The notes under the pieces are model-generated. The model did not search any database, was not told the DNA's origin, and worked only from the letters and a program-made list of their open reading frames with translations. Of a DNA stretch of 64,000 bases, positions 22,290 through 34,000 are shown piece by piece. The translations under genes and the position numbers were made by a program. The stretch's first letter is position 1; each line of letters opens with the position of its first letter. Origin of the DNA: Pycnopodia helianthoides (lineage: Eukaryota; Echinodermata; Asteroidea; Forcipulatida; Asteriidae); assembly GCA_032158295.1 (NCBI GenBank), contig CM063260.1, positions 9,218,767 through 9,282,766 of the forward strand, given 5' to 3'.

Positions 22290-23830
22290 AAACAAGAGGT
22301 CTTCGGACTTTTGTCCGAACACCTAAAAAAAAAAAAATAACGAACAAAAACAAGAGGTCTTCGGACTTTTGTCCGAACACCTAAAAAAAAAAAAAAAAAA
22401 AACGGAACAAAAACAGGAGTAAAAAAAAAAACTCGGAACAAAAACAAGAGGTGTTCCGGGCGGAGTGCCCGAACACCTAAAAAAAAATAAAAGTAACATC
22501 AAAGTTGGAGGTTACTCACAAGCGGTACGCCATCGAGGACCGACAAGAAAAGACTAGCAAGATCTGCAGCCGACCCAGCCACTATGCTCGAGACTGCGAC
22601 CTACGTGGTAATTGCTTCATCTATGGCAGTGACGCCAATCGAGCCACATGGCATGACCAAGAGGAAGAAAGACAACAGCAAACCCCGACCCACCACCCAT
22701 GAAGACAGTGAAAGAGAATCCAAGTATGAAGGTGATTCTGACAATAGAATTGAAAAAAAGAGAGAGAGAGAGAGGGGGGGGGGAGCCAAACAAACAAACA
22801 AACAAACAAACAAACAAACAAACAAACAAACAAACAAACAAGACATCAACAAAGAACAAGCGCCAAAAGGAAACAAATGAAAGCGAATCACCATCAGACA
22901 TGGACGTCAAGAAAAACAGAAAGGGGGAACAATCAGAATCGGGTGATGATCATGGAAGAATGGATGATGCAGAGTCTCACGCAGAAGACCAGGGCGATCT
23001 GGACGGAGAATTTACACTCTATACACGCGGGGGAGTCCGACGGCGAAGGAAAAAGCGATCATCATGAGAAACAGAAACCAACTGCAAGTGATTCACAACA
23101 AGCACCAACAAGTAAGACCGATCACAACCAGTTTCATCAAGACACTCAAATACCAACAAGCCAACCAAACAAACACAGTCAATCAAGTCAGCACAGCTAG
23201 AGAGGGAGAGGTAGAGGAAAATCAAAAGATCTTTCTCTCTTTATGTCAGTTTTGATGAAGATATTGTTCTATAACATCTTCAGAATGTTTATCTTGTCAA
23301 TTACCTCAATTAATGTTATTGACTTGAGAAATGATTTTAAAAGTAATGTGATTTTTGAATTGTTTACGTTGTAACAAATTTAGCTTAATTTTTCTTCAAG
23401 AAACACAGCGAAGAAACCGACGATGCCATTTGAAGCAAAGAGTGGTAAGGGAAGATGCATTTTAGTCATGGCAATCGTCAGTCCGGGTGGGGATTGCTAT
23501 TCTTTCATCAGATAAATCTGGTCTTGACATTGATAATATCTCTAGTGATGAGGAAGGGAGATGGATAAAGGGTCAAATCAAATGGAACAATCTCACCATT
23601 TCAACTGCCTCTGTTTATTCTCCAAACCATACGTACGACAGAGGCTATTTTTGATGAAATTACTAATTAAATAAATATGAACGATTCTTCTATTCTTTTG
23701 TGGGGATTTCAATATTGTAATGCTAATAAACAAAATTAATTAGAGATGGTAGCAAAACTACAACTAAAAAATTCCTAAACGAGAAAGATCTGTGTGACGT
23801 TTGGCGCACTACTCATCCCGATGAAACAGG
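22290..23830 (+). mobile_element. LINE fragment, copy 1: hairpin monomers, ORF1 zinc-knuckle remnant, endonuclease remnant
   Basis: At 22295-22480 three short units each hold a hairpin (AGGTCTTCGGAC..GTCCGAACACCT) followed by an A-run. From about 22505 comes a Gag-like ORF1 remnant, CSRPSHYARDCDLRGNCFIY, a degenerate CCHC knuckle, then a charged acidic/basic tail interrupted by (GA)n and (CAAA)n. At 23440-23640 an apurinic-type endonuclease remnant reads GIAILSSDKSGLDIDNISSD then GRWIKGQIKWNNLTISTAS.. and VYSPN. No reverse transcriptase is present. Copy 2 is at 25407-27390. Confidence 0.65.
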
Positions 23831-23983
23831 ATGATTTGGCCATCCTTACTAGCAGCTGAGAAGCTGAATTGCGAAGGACGCAGCTACAACGTGTTCGAGA
23901 AGCAGATATGCCAGGGCGCCACTGACAGCCAGCCACATCAACCCATATATGACCACGGAGCACAGCCAGAGATCGAAAGTGTT

Positions 23984-24130
23984 TCATTTTTTTTTAGGAG
24001 GGAGGAAAACCGGAGGGGCCGGACAAAAAACCTCGTGGCATAGGAGAGAACCAACGCACAACTCCACTCGCATATGGCCTTAGCCGGGTATCGAACTAGG
24101 GTCACATTGGTGAGAGGCGAGCGCTTTACC
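23984..24130 (-). mobile_element. tRNA-derived SINE, copy 1, truncated at the duplication junction
   Basis: On the minus strand the A-box region GTAAAGCGCTCGCC and B-box-like AGTTCGATACCC precede a body and an A-rich end (plus-strand T-run at about 23988-23996). It is cut at 24130, where the tandem duplication begins. The intact counterpart is at 27101-27262. Confidence 0.55.
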
Positions 24131-25406
24131 CTCTAGTTTTTCAATGAACAACCACTAGACCAACCGCTAAAACTTTCAACCACTTCTGTGTAACGTTTAC
24201 TGATAACCATGAAATCAGTTCACGGTTCTTCGACATCACGAGTTTAAAACTGATGTTTTGCTAATTTTTATACAATTTGGGTCAAAAACATTTAAAGGGA
24301 AGTTTTTTCACCATGACCAACTTTATAGCGTGTAGCCTAACTTGTGGGTAAATTTGTTATTTGTTATTTTTTTATATTTTCCAGTCTTAACCGATGAGAA
24401 GCACAATTACATTTTATCTAGAGAATTCTGTCGATTTTGGTAGAGCATAATCTGGCCATGTCTCTGAATACGGTTTACTGGGAAGGATGAGGGCGTTAGA
24501 GCTCTCTGTGATATGTTTTGTTCTTGAATCATCTTTTTATTCAAGTACAGGAGATCATTTTAGACGCAAGCGTATGGCATTTTGCTAGGGTATTTTAGTG
24601 AAAGCTCGTCCTTTTTAATTAGAGGGACAGCCTCCTTCCCGTGCCTCTACAGTACAAAAAATCCAAAATTAATACTTAAAAACTAATTATTGTTTGGATT
24701 CTGACATCAATTCACGCCTTTAGATATGTGACAAACATGTTAAATGTATTTTGTGCATTGTCCTTAACATATGTGGAAGTTTTGTATGTTTTTTCATTTT
24801 GGAAACAGCAGCACTGTCAAAATTCATCAACAAATTCATTTAAATAGATAAGTTAAAGCTGTGAAATACGGGCCATGCAATATTTCTATGGAGGAATTGA
24901 TACTGATGGAACTTCATATGCAGTGAAATTTCAGATTGAAGCTTGTCATATTGACAATAACCAAGCCTTCAGAGCGTCTGTAAATAACCTATGGGTTAGA
25001 ACATGAGGCCATGAACGTGTGTATTCTCTGTATAAAACATGCAGTGTAATTTTTAATAATGATGAAGATTTCAAAGATAGTTAGTATTTTAAAAGGAAGA
25101 AAACTTTTTGGTATAAAAAATGTACATGAATAATATATTTCTATTTGTATCCCCCACATCCACTCCCTTTTTCATGTTGCGATTGTTTTCTTGAAGCAAA
25201 ATATTAAAACAGAGGGCAACCTTATCAGGTCTGGAGCCGATTTCATTGAGCATTTACGATGGAAGTATCGCTTAGCAAATTGTATTTTCTCCGCAGAAAA
25301 TAAGTATATAAAATAATAATTAAAATAAACAAATAGATAAATAAATAAATAAATACAAGAAGCAACTAGACATGAGTTTGTAACAAAAAACAAAACAAAA
25401 CAAACA

Positions 25407-27390
25407 AAAACAAGAGGTCTTCGGACTTTTGTCCGAACACCTAAAAAAAAAAAATAACGAACAAAAACAAGAGGTCTTCGGACTTTTGTCCGAACACCTA
25501 AAAAAAAAAAAAAAAAAAACGGAACAAAAACAGGAGTAAAAAAAAAAACTCGGAACAAAAACAAGAGGTGTTCCGGGCGGAGTGCCCGAACACCTAAAAA
25601 AAAATAAAAGTAACATCAAAGTTGGAGGTTACTCACAAGCGGTACGCCATCGAGGACCGACAAGAAAAGACTAGCAAGATCTGCAGCCGACCCAGCCACT
25701 ATGCTCGAGACTGCGACCTACGTGGTAATTGCTTCATCTATGGCAGTGACGCCAATCGAGCCACATGGCATGACCAAGAGGAAGAAAGACAACAGCAAAC
25801 CCCGACCCACCACCCATGAAGACAGTGAAAGAGAATCCAAGTATGAAGGTGATTCTGACAATAGAATTGAAAAAAAGAGAGAGAGAGAGAGGGGGGGGGG
25901 AGCCAAACAAACAAACAAACAAACAAACAAACAAACAAACAAACAAACAAACAAACAAGACATCAACAAAGAACAAGCGCCAAAAGGAAACAAATGAAAG
26001 CGAATCACCATCAGACATGGACGTCAAGAAAAACAGAAAGGGGGAACAATCAGAATCGGGTGATGATCATGGAAGAATGGATGATGCAGAGTCTCACGCA
26101 GAAGACCAGGGCGATCTGGACGGAGAATTTACACTCTATACACGCGGGGGAGTCCGACGGCGAAGGAAAAAGCGATCATCATGAGAAACAGAAACCAACT
26201 GCAAGTGATTCACAACAAGCACCAACAAGTAAGACCGATCACAACCAGTTTCATCAAGACACTCAAATACCAACAAGCCAACCAAACAAACACAGTCAAT
26301 CAAGTCAGCACAGCTAGAGAGGGAGAGGTAGAGGAAAATCAAAAGATCTTTCTCTCTTTATGTCAGTTTTGATGAAGATATTGTTCTATAACATCTTCAG
26401 AATGTTTATCTTGTCAATTACCTCAATTAATGTTATTGACTTGAGAAATGATTTTAAAAGTAATGTGATTTTTGAATTGTTTACGTTGTAACAAATTTAG
26501 CTTAATTTTTCTTCAAGAAACACAGCGAAGAAACCGACGATGCCATTTGAAGCAAAGAGTGGTAAGGGAAGATGCATTTTAGTCATGGCAATCGTCAGTC
26601 CGGGTGGGGATTGCTATTCTTTCATCAGATAAATCTGGTCTTGACATTGATAATATCTCTAGTGATGAGGAAGGGAGATGGATAAAGGGTCAAATCAAAT
26701 GGAACAATCTCACCATTTCAACTGCCTCTGTTTATTCTCCAAACCATACGTACGACAGAGGCTATTTTTGATGAAATTACTAATTAAATAAATATGAACG
26801 ATTCTTCTATTCTTTTGTGGGGATTTCAATATTGTAATGCTAATAAACAAAATTAATTAGAGATGGTAGCAAAACTACAACTAAAAAATTCCTAAACGAG
26901 AAAGATCTGTGTGACGTTTGGCGCACTACTCATCCCGATGAAACAGGATGATTTGGCCATCCTTACTAGCAGCTGAGAAGCTGAATTGCGAAGGACGCAG
27001 CTACAACGTGTTCGAGAAGCAGATATGCCAGGGCGCCACTGACAGCCAGCCACATCAACCCATATATGACCACGGAGCACAGCCAGAGATCGAAAGTGTT
27101 TCATTTTTTTTTAGGAGGGAGGAAAACCGGAGGGGCCGGACAAAAAACCTCGTGGCATAGGAGAGAACCAACGCACAACTCCACTCGCATATGGCCTTAG
27201 CCGGGTATCGAACTAGGGTCACATTGGTGAGAGGCGAGCGCTTTACGCACTAGCCGCCCATGCCCATTATCACAAAGGTTGCAAAGAAGCGACTAGAACA
27301 GACTGTTTGTTTATATCATCCAATCTTCTTAGTAATATTTTGGATGTGGGCTTAAACCGTATGGTAGTTCTGATCACTATATCGTTTGTA
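25407..27390 (+). mobile_element. LINE fragment, copy 2, with extra downstream endonuclease sequence
   Basis: Same order as copy 1: hairpin/A-run monomers 25411-25597, ORF1 remnant from 25622, endonuclease remnant 26557-26760. Beyond the SINE at 27101-27262 it continues at 27290-27395 with SSNLLSNILDVGL and SDHYIVCMK, the end of the endonuclease domain. The SINE therefore inserted into the LINE before duplication. Non-functional. Confidence 0.65.
27101..27262 (-). mobile_element. tRNA-derived SINE, copy 2 (complete)
   Basis: The minus strand starts near GGGCATGGGCGGCTAGTGCG, an A-box-like tRNA start, with AGTTCGATACCC as B box and an A-rich 3' end (plus-strand T-run at 27103-27112). It interrupts the LINE endonuclease. 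Confidence 0.6.
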
Positions 27391-27689
27391 TGAAATTACA
27401 TGATCCCAGTTATGTGCACGGCATGGAAGGTGGATATGTAATAAATTAAAAAGATTGTATTGATCGCTTCGAAACTTTTTGAAATTCTGGACTTCTCAAA
27501 AAGATAGTTATAAGTCTCTGTTGGATTGGTGGGAAAGTGGGAAATTCAGAATAAAAGAAACTATCCAGAGAAAAAGCGCATCTTCAAAAACAAAAACTAT
27601 TACTGAACTTCAGAAAAGGTACGACAAAATCTTAGAGAATTCCGACTCATAATGCTGATGACATTTAATATACAGATGGTCATGTGGGA

Positions 27690-27930
27690 AAAAATCCCTG
27701 AAATATTTTTGACTGAAAAGAGTAAACAATACCCTTCACTCGCGTGCCCAAAATCCAGTATTTGAAAGCGGTGAAAACATAGTAATTACTGGTGTGTTTC
27801 ACTATTTTCTTCTGACTCCAATGACCGATTGCACTAAAACTTTCACAGGTATGTCATGCATTGAATCAAAAAAGTGCGGATACTGGTCTTTGATGATTAT
27901 CAATGAAAGTCGCAACTTTAAATGTGAAAA
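27690..27930. mobile_element. Partial family 1 inverted-repeat element
   Basis: Contains the family interior segments CACTATTTTCTTCTGACTCC, then CTTTCACAGGTATGTCATGC and GAATCA..AAAAGTGCGGATACTGGTCTTTG. Terminal repeats are not clear. It sits just upstream of the alkaline phosphatase pseudogene. Confidence 0.5.
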
Positions 27931-27999
27931 AAATTTCAATAAGGATTGAGGCAGCAGAAAAGGGTTTTGACTCAACTTAAATGCTTCGTTTATTACAAG

Positions 28000-28766
28000 G
28001 ATGTCGTATTGACCAAGCTCATCATGACGGAAATGCCGCCACTGCACTCATAGTACCATTGCATTTGAAGAGGGTCTCATTAAAGCATTGGAGCTAACCA
28101 GTGATGAAGACACATTGTACATAGTAACAGCTGACAAGTCACGTGATGTCGATGGGAGGGTATGCAAGCAGAGGAAACCCAATTCTAGGTAAATTATTAA
28201 AATAAGATCTTTTTCAGAAAACGCTGCACTTTATGTTAGCAAGGCTTGTTAGTGTCGTTATCAAGGAAAGAGCTTCCCTGTACAAAATGGAGTATAGATC
28301 TTGCATAATTACTCGTCACTTGCAAAGTATTAATGATCTCAAAAAGTTTCAGAAGTGAAGGCAATGTCCAGTTCGTTATTTTTTACAAGATACTTGATAT
28401 ATATGTACAATTAGAGCGCTGGCAAAGCGCAACACGGCTATGTTTAAACGCACTTCACTGACGTCACACGTGGATGATCAGTTTTTTCCATTCGGCTATT
28501 TTCCCACTCGAAGATGAGACCCATGGAGAGGAAGACGTCACGATTTACGCCCATGGACCTATGTCTCACCTATTACACGGTGTTTAGGAGCAAAAAACTA
28601 CATCCCGCACGTGGTGCGTTACGCAGCGTGTCTGGGAAATGCGGAACACTGTGATAACTACGTCAATCCGTGCCCAAGTGTAACCGGTGGAGCCTCCGCG
28701 TCAATCCAACGAGATCTCGCGGGAACATTTCTGCTTTTCTTCAATAGCTGTTTGCTTAATTACTAA
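28000..28766 (+). pseudogene. Alkaline phosphatase pseudogene (exon 8 and exon 10 only)
   Basis: 28000-28188 matches exon 8 of AP3 (61392-61583) almost base for base from 28018 on, including the flanking GGTAA. It has lost one base (CATAGTACC for CATAGATACC) and two more in the VTADHSHV codons (GACAAGTCAC for GATCATAGTCAC), and DHAHH starts as DQAHH. About 28515-28766 matches exon 10 (ETHGEEDVTIYAHGPMSHLL then HGV), with TAG replacing the His codon and a further shift. A degraded hydrophobic tail ends at 28764-28766. Exons 1-7 and 9 are absent. Metal-ligand codons are destroyed, so it cannot make an enzyme. Confidence 0.85.
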
Positions 28767-29077
28767 ATTGTAGTTTCAAGGCTGGGGATTTAATGGTCGT
28801 GGTGTGCCATATAAAATATAAGATTACAAATAATAAAACTTGACATCACAGTATAATTTACGGTATAACCCTAACACCAATTATTCATCAACAACTTTGG
28901 CTTATCACTTGTTTTTCTCACGGTTTCCTTTTCATGATGCTCAATGCGTACAATCATGTAAACTCTTTTCCAAAGAGAACTATATGCGCTTAAAAAAGGT
29001 AATGTGAAAATTAAACTTAACCTCACTGCCAAATATATTCCATGTTAATTATAACCGTTTGTGGTGCGACGGTAGTT
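28767..29077. other. No gene seen
   Basis: AT-rich sequence between the alkaline phosphatase pseudogene and the fold-back element. Nothing recognised. Confidence 0.5.
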
Positions 29078-29531
29078 GTACGGAACCCCTAAGGGGACAG
29101 GTAAAAAAAAATTGAAAAGGTAAAAAAAAATATATATTATTTTGTTCCCTCGAAATAGTATTTCGTTACATCGAAATACTATTTCGTTCCCACGAAATAT
29201 TATTTCGTTCCTTCGAAATATTATTTCGTTCCCTCGAAATATTATTTCGTTCCCTCGAAATCATTTCGTTACCTCGAAATCATTTCGTTACCTCGAAATG
29301 TTGTTTCGTTCCCTCGAAATGTTATTTCGTTCCCTTGAAATGTTATTTCGTGGGAACGAAATATTATTTCGTTCCCTCGAATTATTATTTCGAGGGAACG
29401 AAATAGATTATTTCGAGGGAACGAAATAACATTTCGAGGGAACGAAATAACATTTCGGGGGAACAAAATAGTATTTCGAGGGAACGAAATATATTTATTT
29501 CGTTCGAACGAAATAATTTAGCTTGTACGGA
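29078..29531. mobile_element. Fold-back element, left part of a composite
   Basis: Left end GTACGGAACCCCTAAGGGGA then CAGGTAAAA..TTGAAAAGGTAAAA. The interior has about twelve TTTCGTTCCCTCGAAA modules followed by about seven inverted ones (TTTCGAGGGAACGAAA). The right side ends in GAAATAATTTAGCTTGTACG, followed by sequence shared with 47450-47520. Confidence 0.75.
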
Positions 29532-30004
29532 GTCCTTGATATGCCAAGAGAATTTCTGGAATATTAAAGCCTTTATGTTAGTGTGTAATTTCCAAATTAT
29601 CTTACAACTACATCTGGTTTTACTTCAATGACTTTCTTAACTAAGCGAAGCAAATACTACAACGCCCAACAGAATGTTTGACAGCCCTTTTGTTTCCAGG
29701 ATTTCATCTTGTCTTTAACCCTATTAGATTGTTATACAGTTTTTTCTTTGTACGCTGAAAACTTAAGCCTTCAAAAATTTTCATTATTAACCCTTTACTT
29801 CTCACTCTACCTGAGACTATAAAAAAAACTTAAATTCCATTATTAAGAAAACAACCTGAACCCCCGAAGAAAAAACAAACAATCAACAACAACAACAACA
29901 ACAAAACATAGAAACATAGAGCAAATTAAAATGCTGTTGGTTTTACGGTGATCTCGTAATGATACTTGGAAATTAAATGACATATCAAGGCCTTCGTAGC
30001 CGCT

Positions 30005-30410
30005 TAATTATTTCGAGGGAACGAAATATTATTTCGAGGGAACGAAATATTATTTCGAGGGAACGAAATATTAATTCGAGGGAACGAAATAATATATTAT
30101 TTCGTTCCCTCGAAATGTTATTTTGTTCCCACGAAATAACTTATTTCGTTCCCTCGAAATGTTATTTCGTTCCCTCGAATTAACATTTCGAGGGACCGAA
30201 ATGATTTCGAGGGAACGAATTAATATTTCGTGGTAACGAAATGATTTCGAGGAAACGAAATACTATTTCGTGGGAACGAAATAATATTTCAAGGGAACGA
30301 AATACTAATTCGAGGGAACGAAATAATATTTCGAGGGAACGAAATAATATTGGATTTTTTTTTTTAACCTTTTCAATTTTTGTTCTACCTGTCCCTTTAG
30401 GGGCTCCGTA
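30005..30410. mobile_element. Fold-back element, right part of a composite
   Basis: Starts with inverted modules (TTTCGAGGGAACGAAATATT), switches to TTTCGTTCCCTCGAAATG at 30090-30180, then back. The right terminus TTTAACCTTTTC..CTACCTGTCCC then TTTAGGGGCTCCGTA is the inverse of the left end at 29078. The 29532-30004 interval may be an insertion between halves of one element, or this may be a second copy that lost its left end. Confidence 0.7.
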
Positions 30411-30924
30411 TAGTTGAGCCCACTTGATACAAAAGATATTCTAAAATTTCTTCAAGATTGTCACCCACTGTTTTTGAAAGTTCTATTCAGTTATATTGTA
30501 TGTCGGTGCTGGGTAGAACATCATGAAATATTCCAAAGCACAACATGCCATATTAATGGACTTTTAAAGAAATTCCTTAGCGTTTTTTACCGTAAGTTCC
30601 CTGTAATTGGGTGAACGGTGCTGACATCCAGCAATTGCAGATTGTGTTTGGCAGCGCTAGTCGCTGACTGACACACAGTGGACGATATGGGCCACCAACA
30701 AGACCACAACAACGTGTTTAATCAAAGTAGTACATGTAATGAACTTTATCCACTTATGGTGCGTGTTATTATATCGACTGATAAGATATTTGTATACTCT
30801 TGTAAATCAAAGTCCGCTCACTAATAATAACCACTCTTAAGATTTAAAGTCTATTTTTTGTTTCTAGTTAATATAACTACTAAATAAAACACAATGATTC
30901 GAAACACACTTCGTGGTATATGCG

Positions 30925-30932
30925 TATTTATA
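30925..30932 (+). promoter_or_regulatory. Possible TATA-like box of AP1
   Basis: TATTTATA, about 70 bp upstream of the AP1 start codon at 31002. Position is plausible, but the word is common in AT-rich DNA. Confidence 0.25.
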
Positions 30933-31001
30933 GATCATTTGAACCGTTGAGGTTTTACCATGCTTTTGCTTTCTTTTGTGTATTCAAAAAAGGTCTTCAA
31001 A

Positions 31002-34000
31002 ATGGCCATTAATGGGACGTGGATTTTGATGTGTATTGCTATTGGATTGGTGAATGCACAGAGTAAGTATACATTCCATCGTGGAGTAAGTAAAGGGTTA
31101 AGTAATAGACAAGAAAATTATTATCCATTTGTGGAATAGTATATATCAAAAGTGATTAGCAAGTTAGTTATCAACGATCACAATGGCATCGGCTTTAACT
31201 TGTTTTTTTGTATCATACCAGATTAAATAAAAGTGTCACGTCTCAACTTCTAGTCACACTGAAAGGAATTAATTATGTTCCGTTACATTTTAAGATTCAG
31301 AGTTTTGGAACAATCAAGCTCAGGATATTTTGAAAAAGGCAATCAAAAGGGCCGAGAACCTCAACAAAAATGTAGCCAAAAACACTATCATGTTTCTGGG
31401 TGATGGCATGGGTCCTTCCACCGTGACAGCAGCAAGAATTCTTAAGGGGCAGCAAGAAGGATTTGACGGCGAAGAGACGGTCCTCGCTTGGGAGTCTTTT
31501 TCAAGTTTTGGACTTTCGAAGGTAAATTTCCCCCTCAATAAACTTTACTCGTGAAAAAAATACCTCACATTAGTTTGAAGTGTGTACGGGTTGTCCGTAT
31601 CCAAATATTTTGGAACTGAACTTGTACCTTCCCTTTTTCACTTAACTTGTCTTTGGTTGTAAATTACATCTTTGAAGTACCCTTTTAAGTGTATAAGATT
31701 GTTTGATTTCAATAAGGTTTTTTTAACCGATGTTCAGGCACGTCACGGATTTTCAACTTCATTGTGTTACTTACAACCAAACATTGTTTTCCCAAATCAG
31801 AATTGTAAATTGCAAGCAGGTATAATAGAGAACAATCCCAGCAATCATGTGTTTGTTGAGCTAAAAAGGTGCGTAAAAAAATCCCTCGTTTTGTTTACAA
31901 CTGATTTTCATTATTTTAAATAAAAACCAACGCTATTGTCTGCTCTTTTAGACTTACAACACCGACCAGCAGGTAGCGGAATCGGCGGGTACTGCCACGG
32001 CATTTCTCTGCGGTGTGAAGGCCAAGGCAGGGGTTTTAGGATTCGATGACTCTGTGGAAAAAAACAAATGTCCGGTTAATATTGAAGCTGCCTCGGTTGA
32101 TTCCATTATGGTGCATGCCCAGAGAGCAGGTGGGTAACTAGAACAGAAGCAAATTAAACGACTATCTTGCGACTACGACTTTCATAAGAGGCTTTGCACT
32201 ATTCAGACATCATAAGATTACATTTTAAAATAATTATATTGCTGATGTTAGAAATTGTCCCTTTATGTGCATAAATAATAGAAAATAGCAACAAACTGGC
32301 GTGATTTTGTTCAGTGCCACTCCGGTGACGGAAAATTAAAAATGCCTGCTTAGACTCAACGTCACGAAACCAGATTGGAGCAAGACATGACGATTAACGG
32401 TTATGTCTTTAATTCCACCACTAGTTTACAAACAATGAACTAAAACTTTGTTTTTTAAAGGTAAATCAACGGGTTTTGTCACAACTGCTCGAGTAACACA
32501 CGCTACCCCAGCAGCACTATACGCTCATTCACCAGAGCGTACATGGGAGATTGATGCAGATATACCAGAAGAAGAGGCAGCCTTAGGTTGTACCGATATA
32601 GCTCAACAGCTCATAAGCCTGGCCAACAATACTAACGTAAAGTTCCTCTTTCGCATTTGCGTCAACTATTCATTTTTGGGGAGTTTTGATCTCTGACTTG
32701 TTAAATGCATAAAGACCACCATAAGTGCAATTATGAACATGGTGCTAAAACACATGATCGTCAATTCTCCACCTAGTTGTCCCTATATTACTACGCTCTC
32801 AGCTTTGCGACAGTCTCCAACAAACTGAAAAACAAAGATGGTATATTGGAGCTGGTCCATGGAGCTCCCAAGACCAAGGCCATAGAGTTCACAAGGCCTT
32901 GAAACTTAAGGCAGTCCTTGCAAGGGAGTTAAGGACTGCCTTAGGTAGTTTTCATGCCAGAATGATAAGTTGAATCTAAAGGTCATCTAAATTATCTGTT
33001 TATTAGACCTATGAATAGCAGTAGGTATTGTATTATGGTGCAGGTGGAATGGAAAAGCCGTTGATTTTTTTCAGAAGGGGTACTGTTAAAAAATATGAAA
33101 CAATTGATTATGAGACTGGACCGCTGACTCGGGCAAAGGTTAAAATGCACATAATCATTAGAAACGCTTTTTTATATTTTCTTATCAAATTAATCTGCTT
33201 CACAATTACATGGAGGTAAGGTTAATTGGAGCATCTGCACTGATATTCATTTACAGGCCTAATGTTTGGTAATGCACGAGGTTTGGCGTGGTTCGTCTTG
33301 CAAGATTTGTCTAGGTTTGAAATGCCTTACTCTTGATTTTTGTCAGTCTGTTTGTCTTCTTATTTACACAGGTTATTCTAGGTGGGGGTAGAACAAAGAT
33401 GCTCCCCAACTCCGTGGCAGACCCAGAATATCCCATCGTAAAGGGATCACGTAAAGATGGTCGTAACCTTATAGGTGGGTTGCCTATCTCCACTTTACCA
33501 TGAGACGTAGCTTATTTTACATCTGAGTTAAGATTGAAACAGCTTAGCCGGCATTAGCTGATTTTCAACGGAATACTCCCGTCAACCCTAACAAAATGCA
33601 CCATTTTGGCATCGATGCAATTATTCAAACAATTGATAGTCTTTTAAAGGGGCACACTGCCTTAAAATCTCCCAAATTGTTGCTGTTTGGAAATGCTCCT
33701 TGTCCTTTTCAAGAATTGTTCATGCATGGAAATATCTATAGTGTGTTGTAATGACTGAGAAAGAAACATATTAAACTGTGACTCTTGAAATTCAATCAGC
33801 TGAACATACAGTCCACCATTTTTGAGGAGTCAACAATTTGGTTCAATAAAATAGCGGACCGTATTAAGTCATGAAATTACCAAAAACCACGCAATTTCAA
33901 GGGATATTTATGTAGATCGCTCGATATTTTCGGCTTTTTAAAATGTGTTCCAAACATTTTCATTTCTTGACAAGTTGTATAATTACAGTATTTTCCTGTA

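Larger units (their letters stand above)
20876..27248. repeat. Large tandem duplication, about 3.1 kb period, near-identical copies
   Basis: Unit 1 is 20876-24130 and unit 2 is 24131-27248. From 22500-24125 against 25617-27242 the offset is a constant 3,117 bp and every translated stretch is identical. Unit 2 lacks about 120 bp corresponding to 21300-21420. Its first ~400 bp (24131-24540) differs from unit 1 by many single-base losses, for example GTAACGTTTACTG for GTAACGTTTTACTG. The junction at 24130 (GCTTTACCCTCTAG) replaces the continuing sequence seen at 27245 (GCTTTACGCACTAGCC). Confidence 0.9.

Noticed and set aside
22584..23200. Overlapping open frames with KQTNKQTN or LFVCLFVC runs (also at 25701-26317)
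   Set aside because: Driven by (CAAA)n and (GA)n; the believable content is a decayed LINE ORF1 only.
29142..29466. Open frames with SLEMLFRSLEM and FRGNEI repeats (also 29977-30183)
   Set aside because: Readings of the TTTCGTTCCCTCGAAA modules of the fold-back elements.
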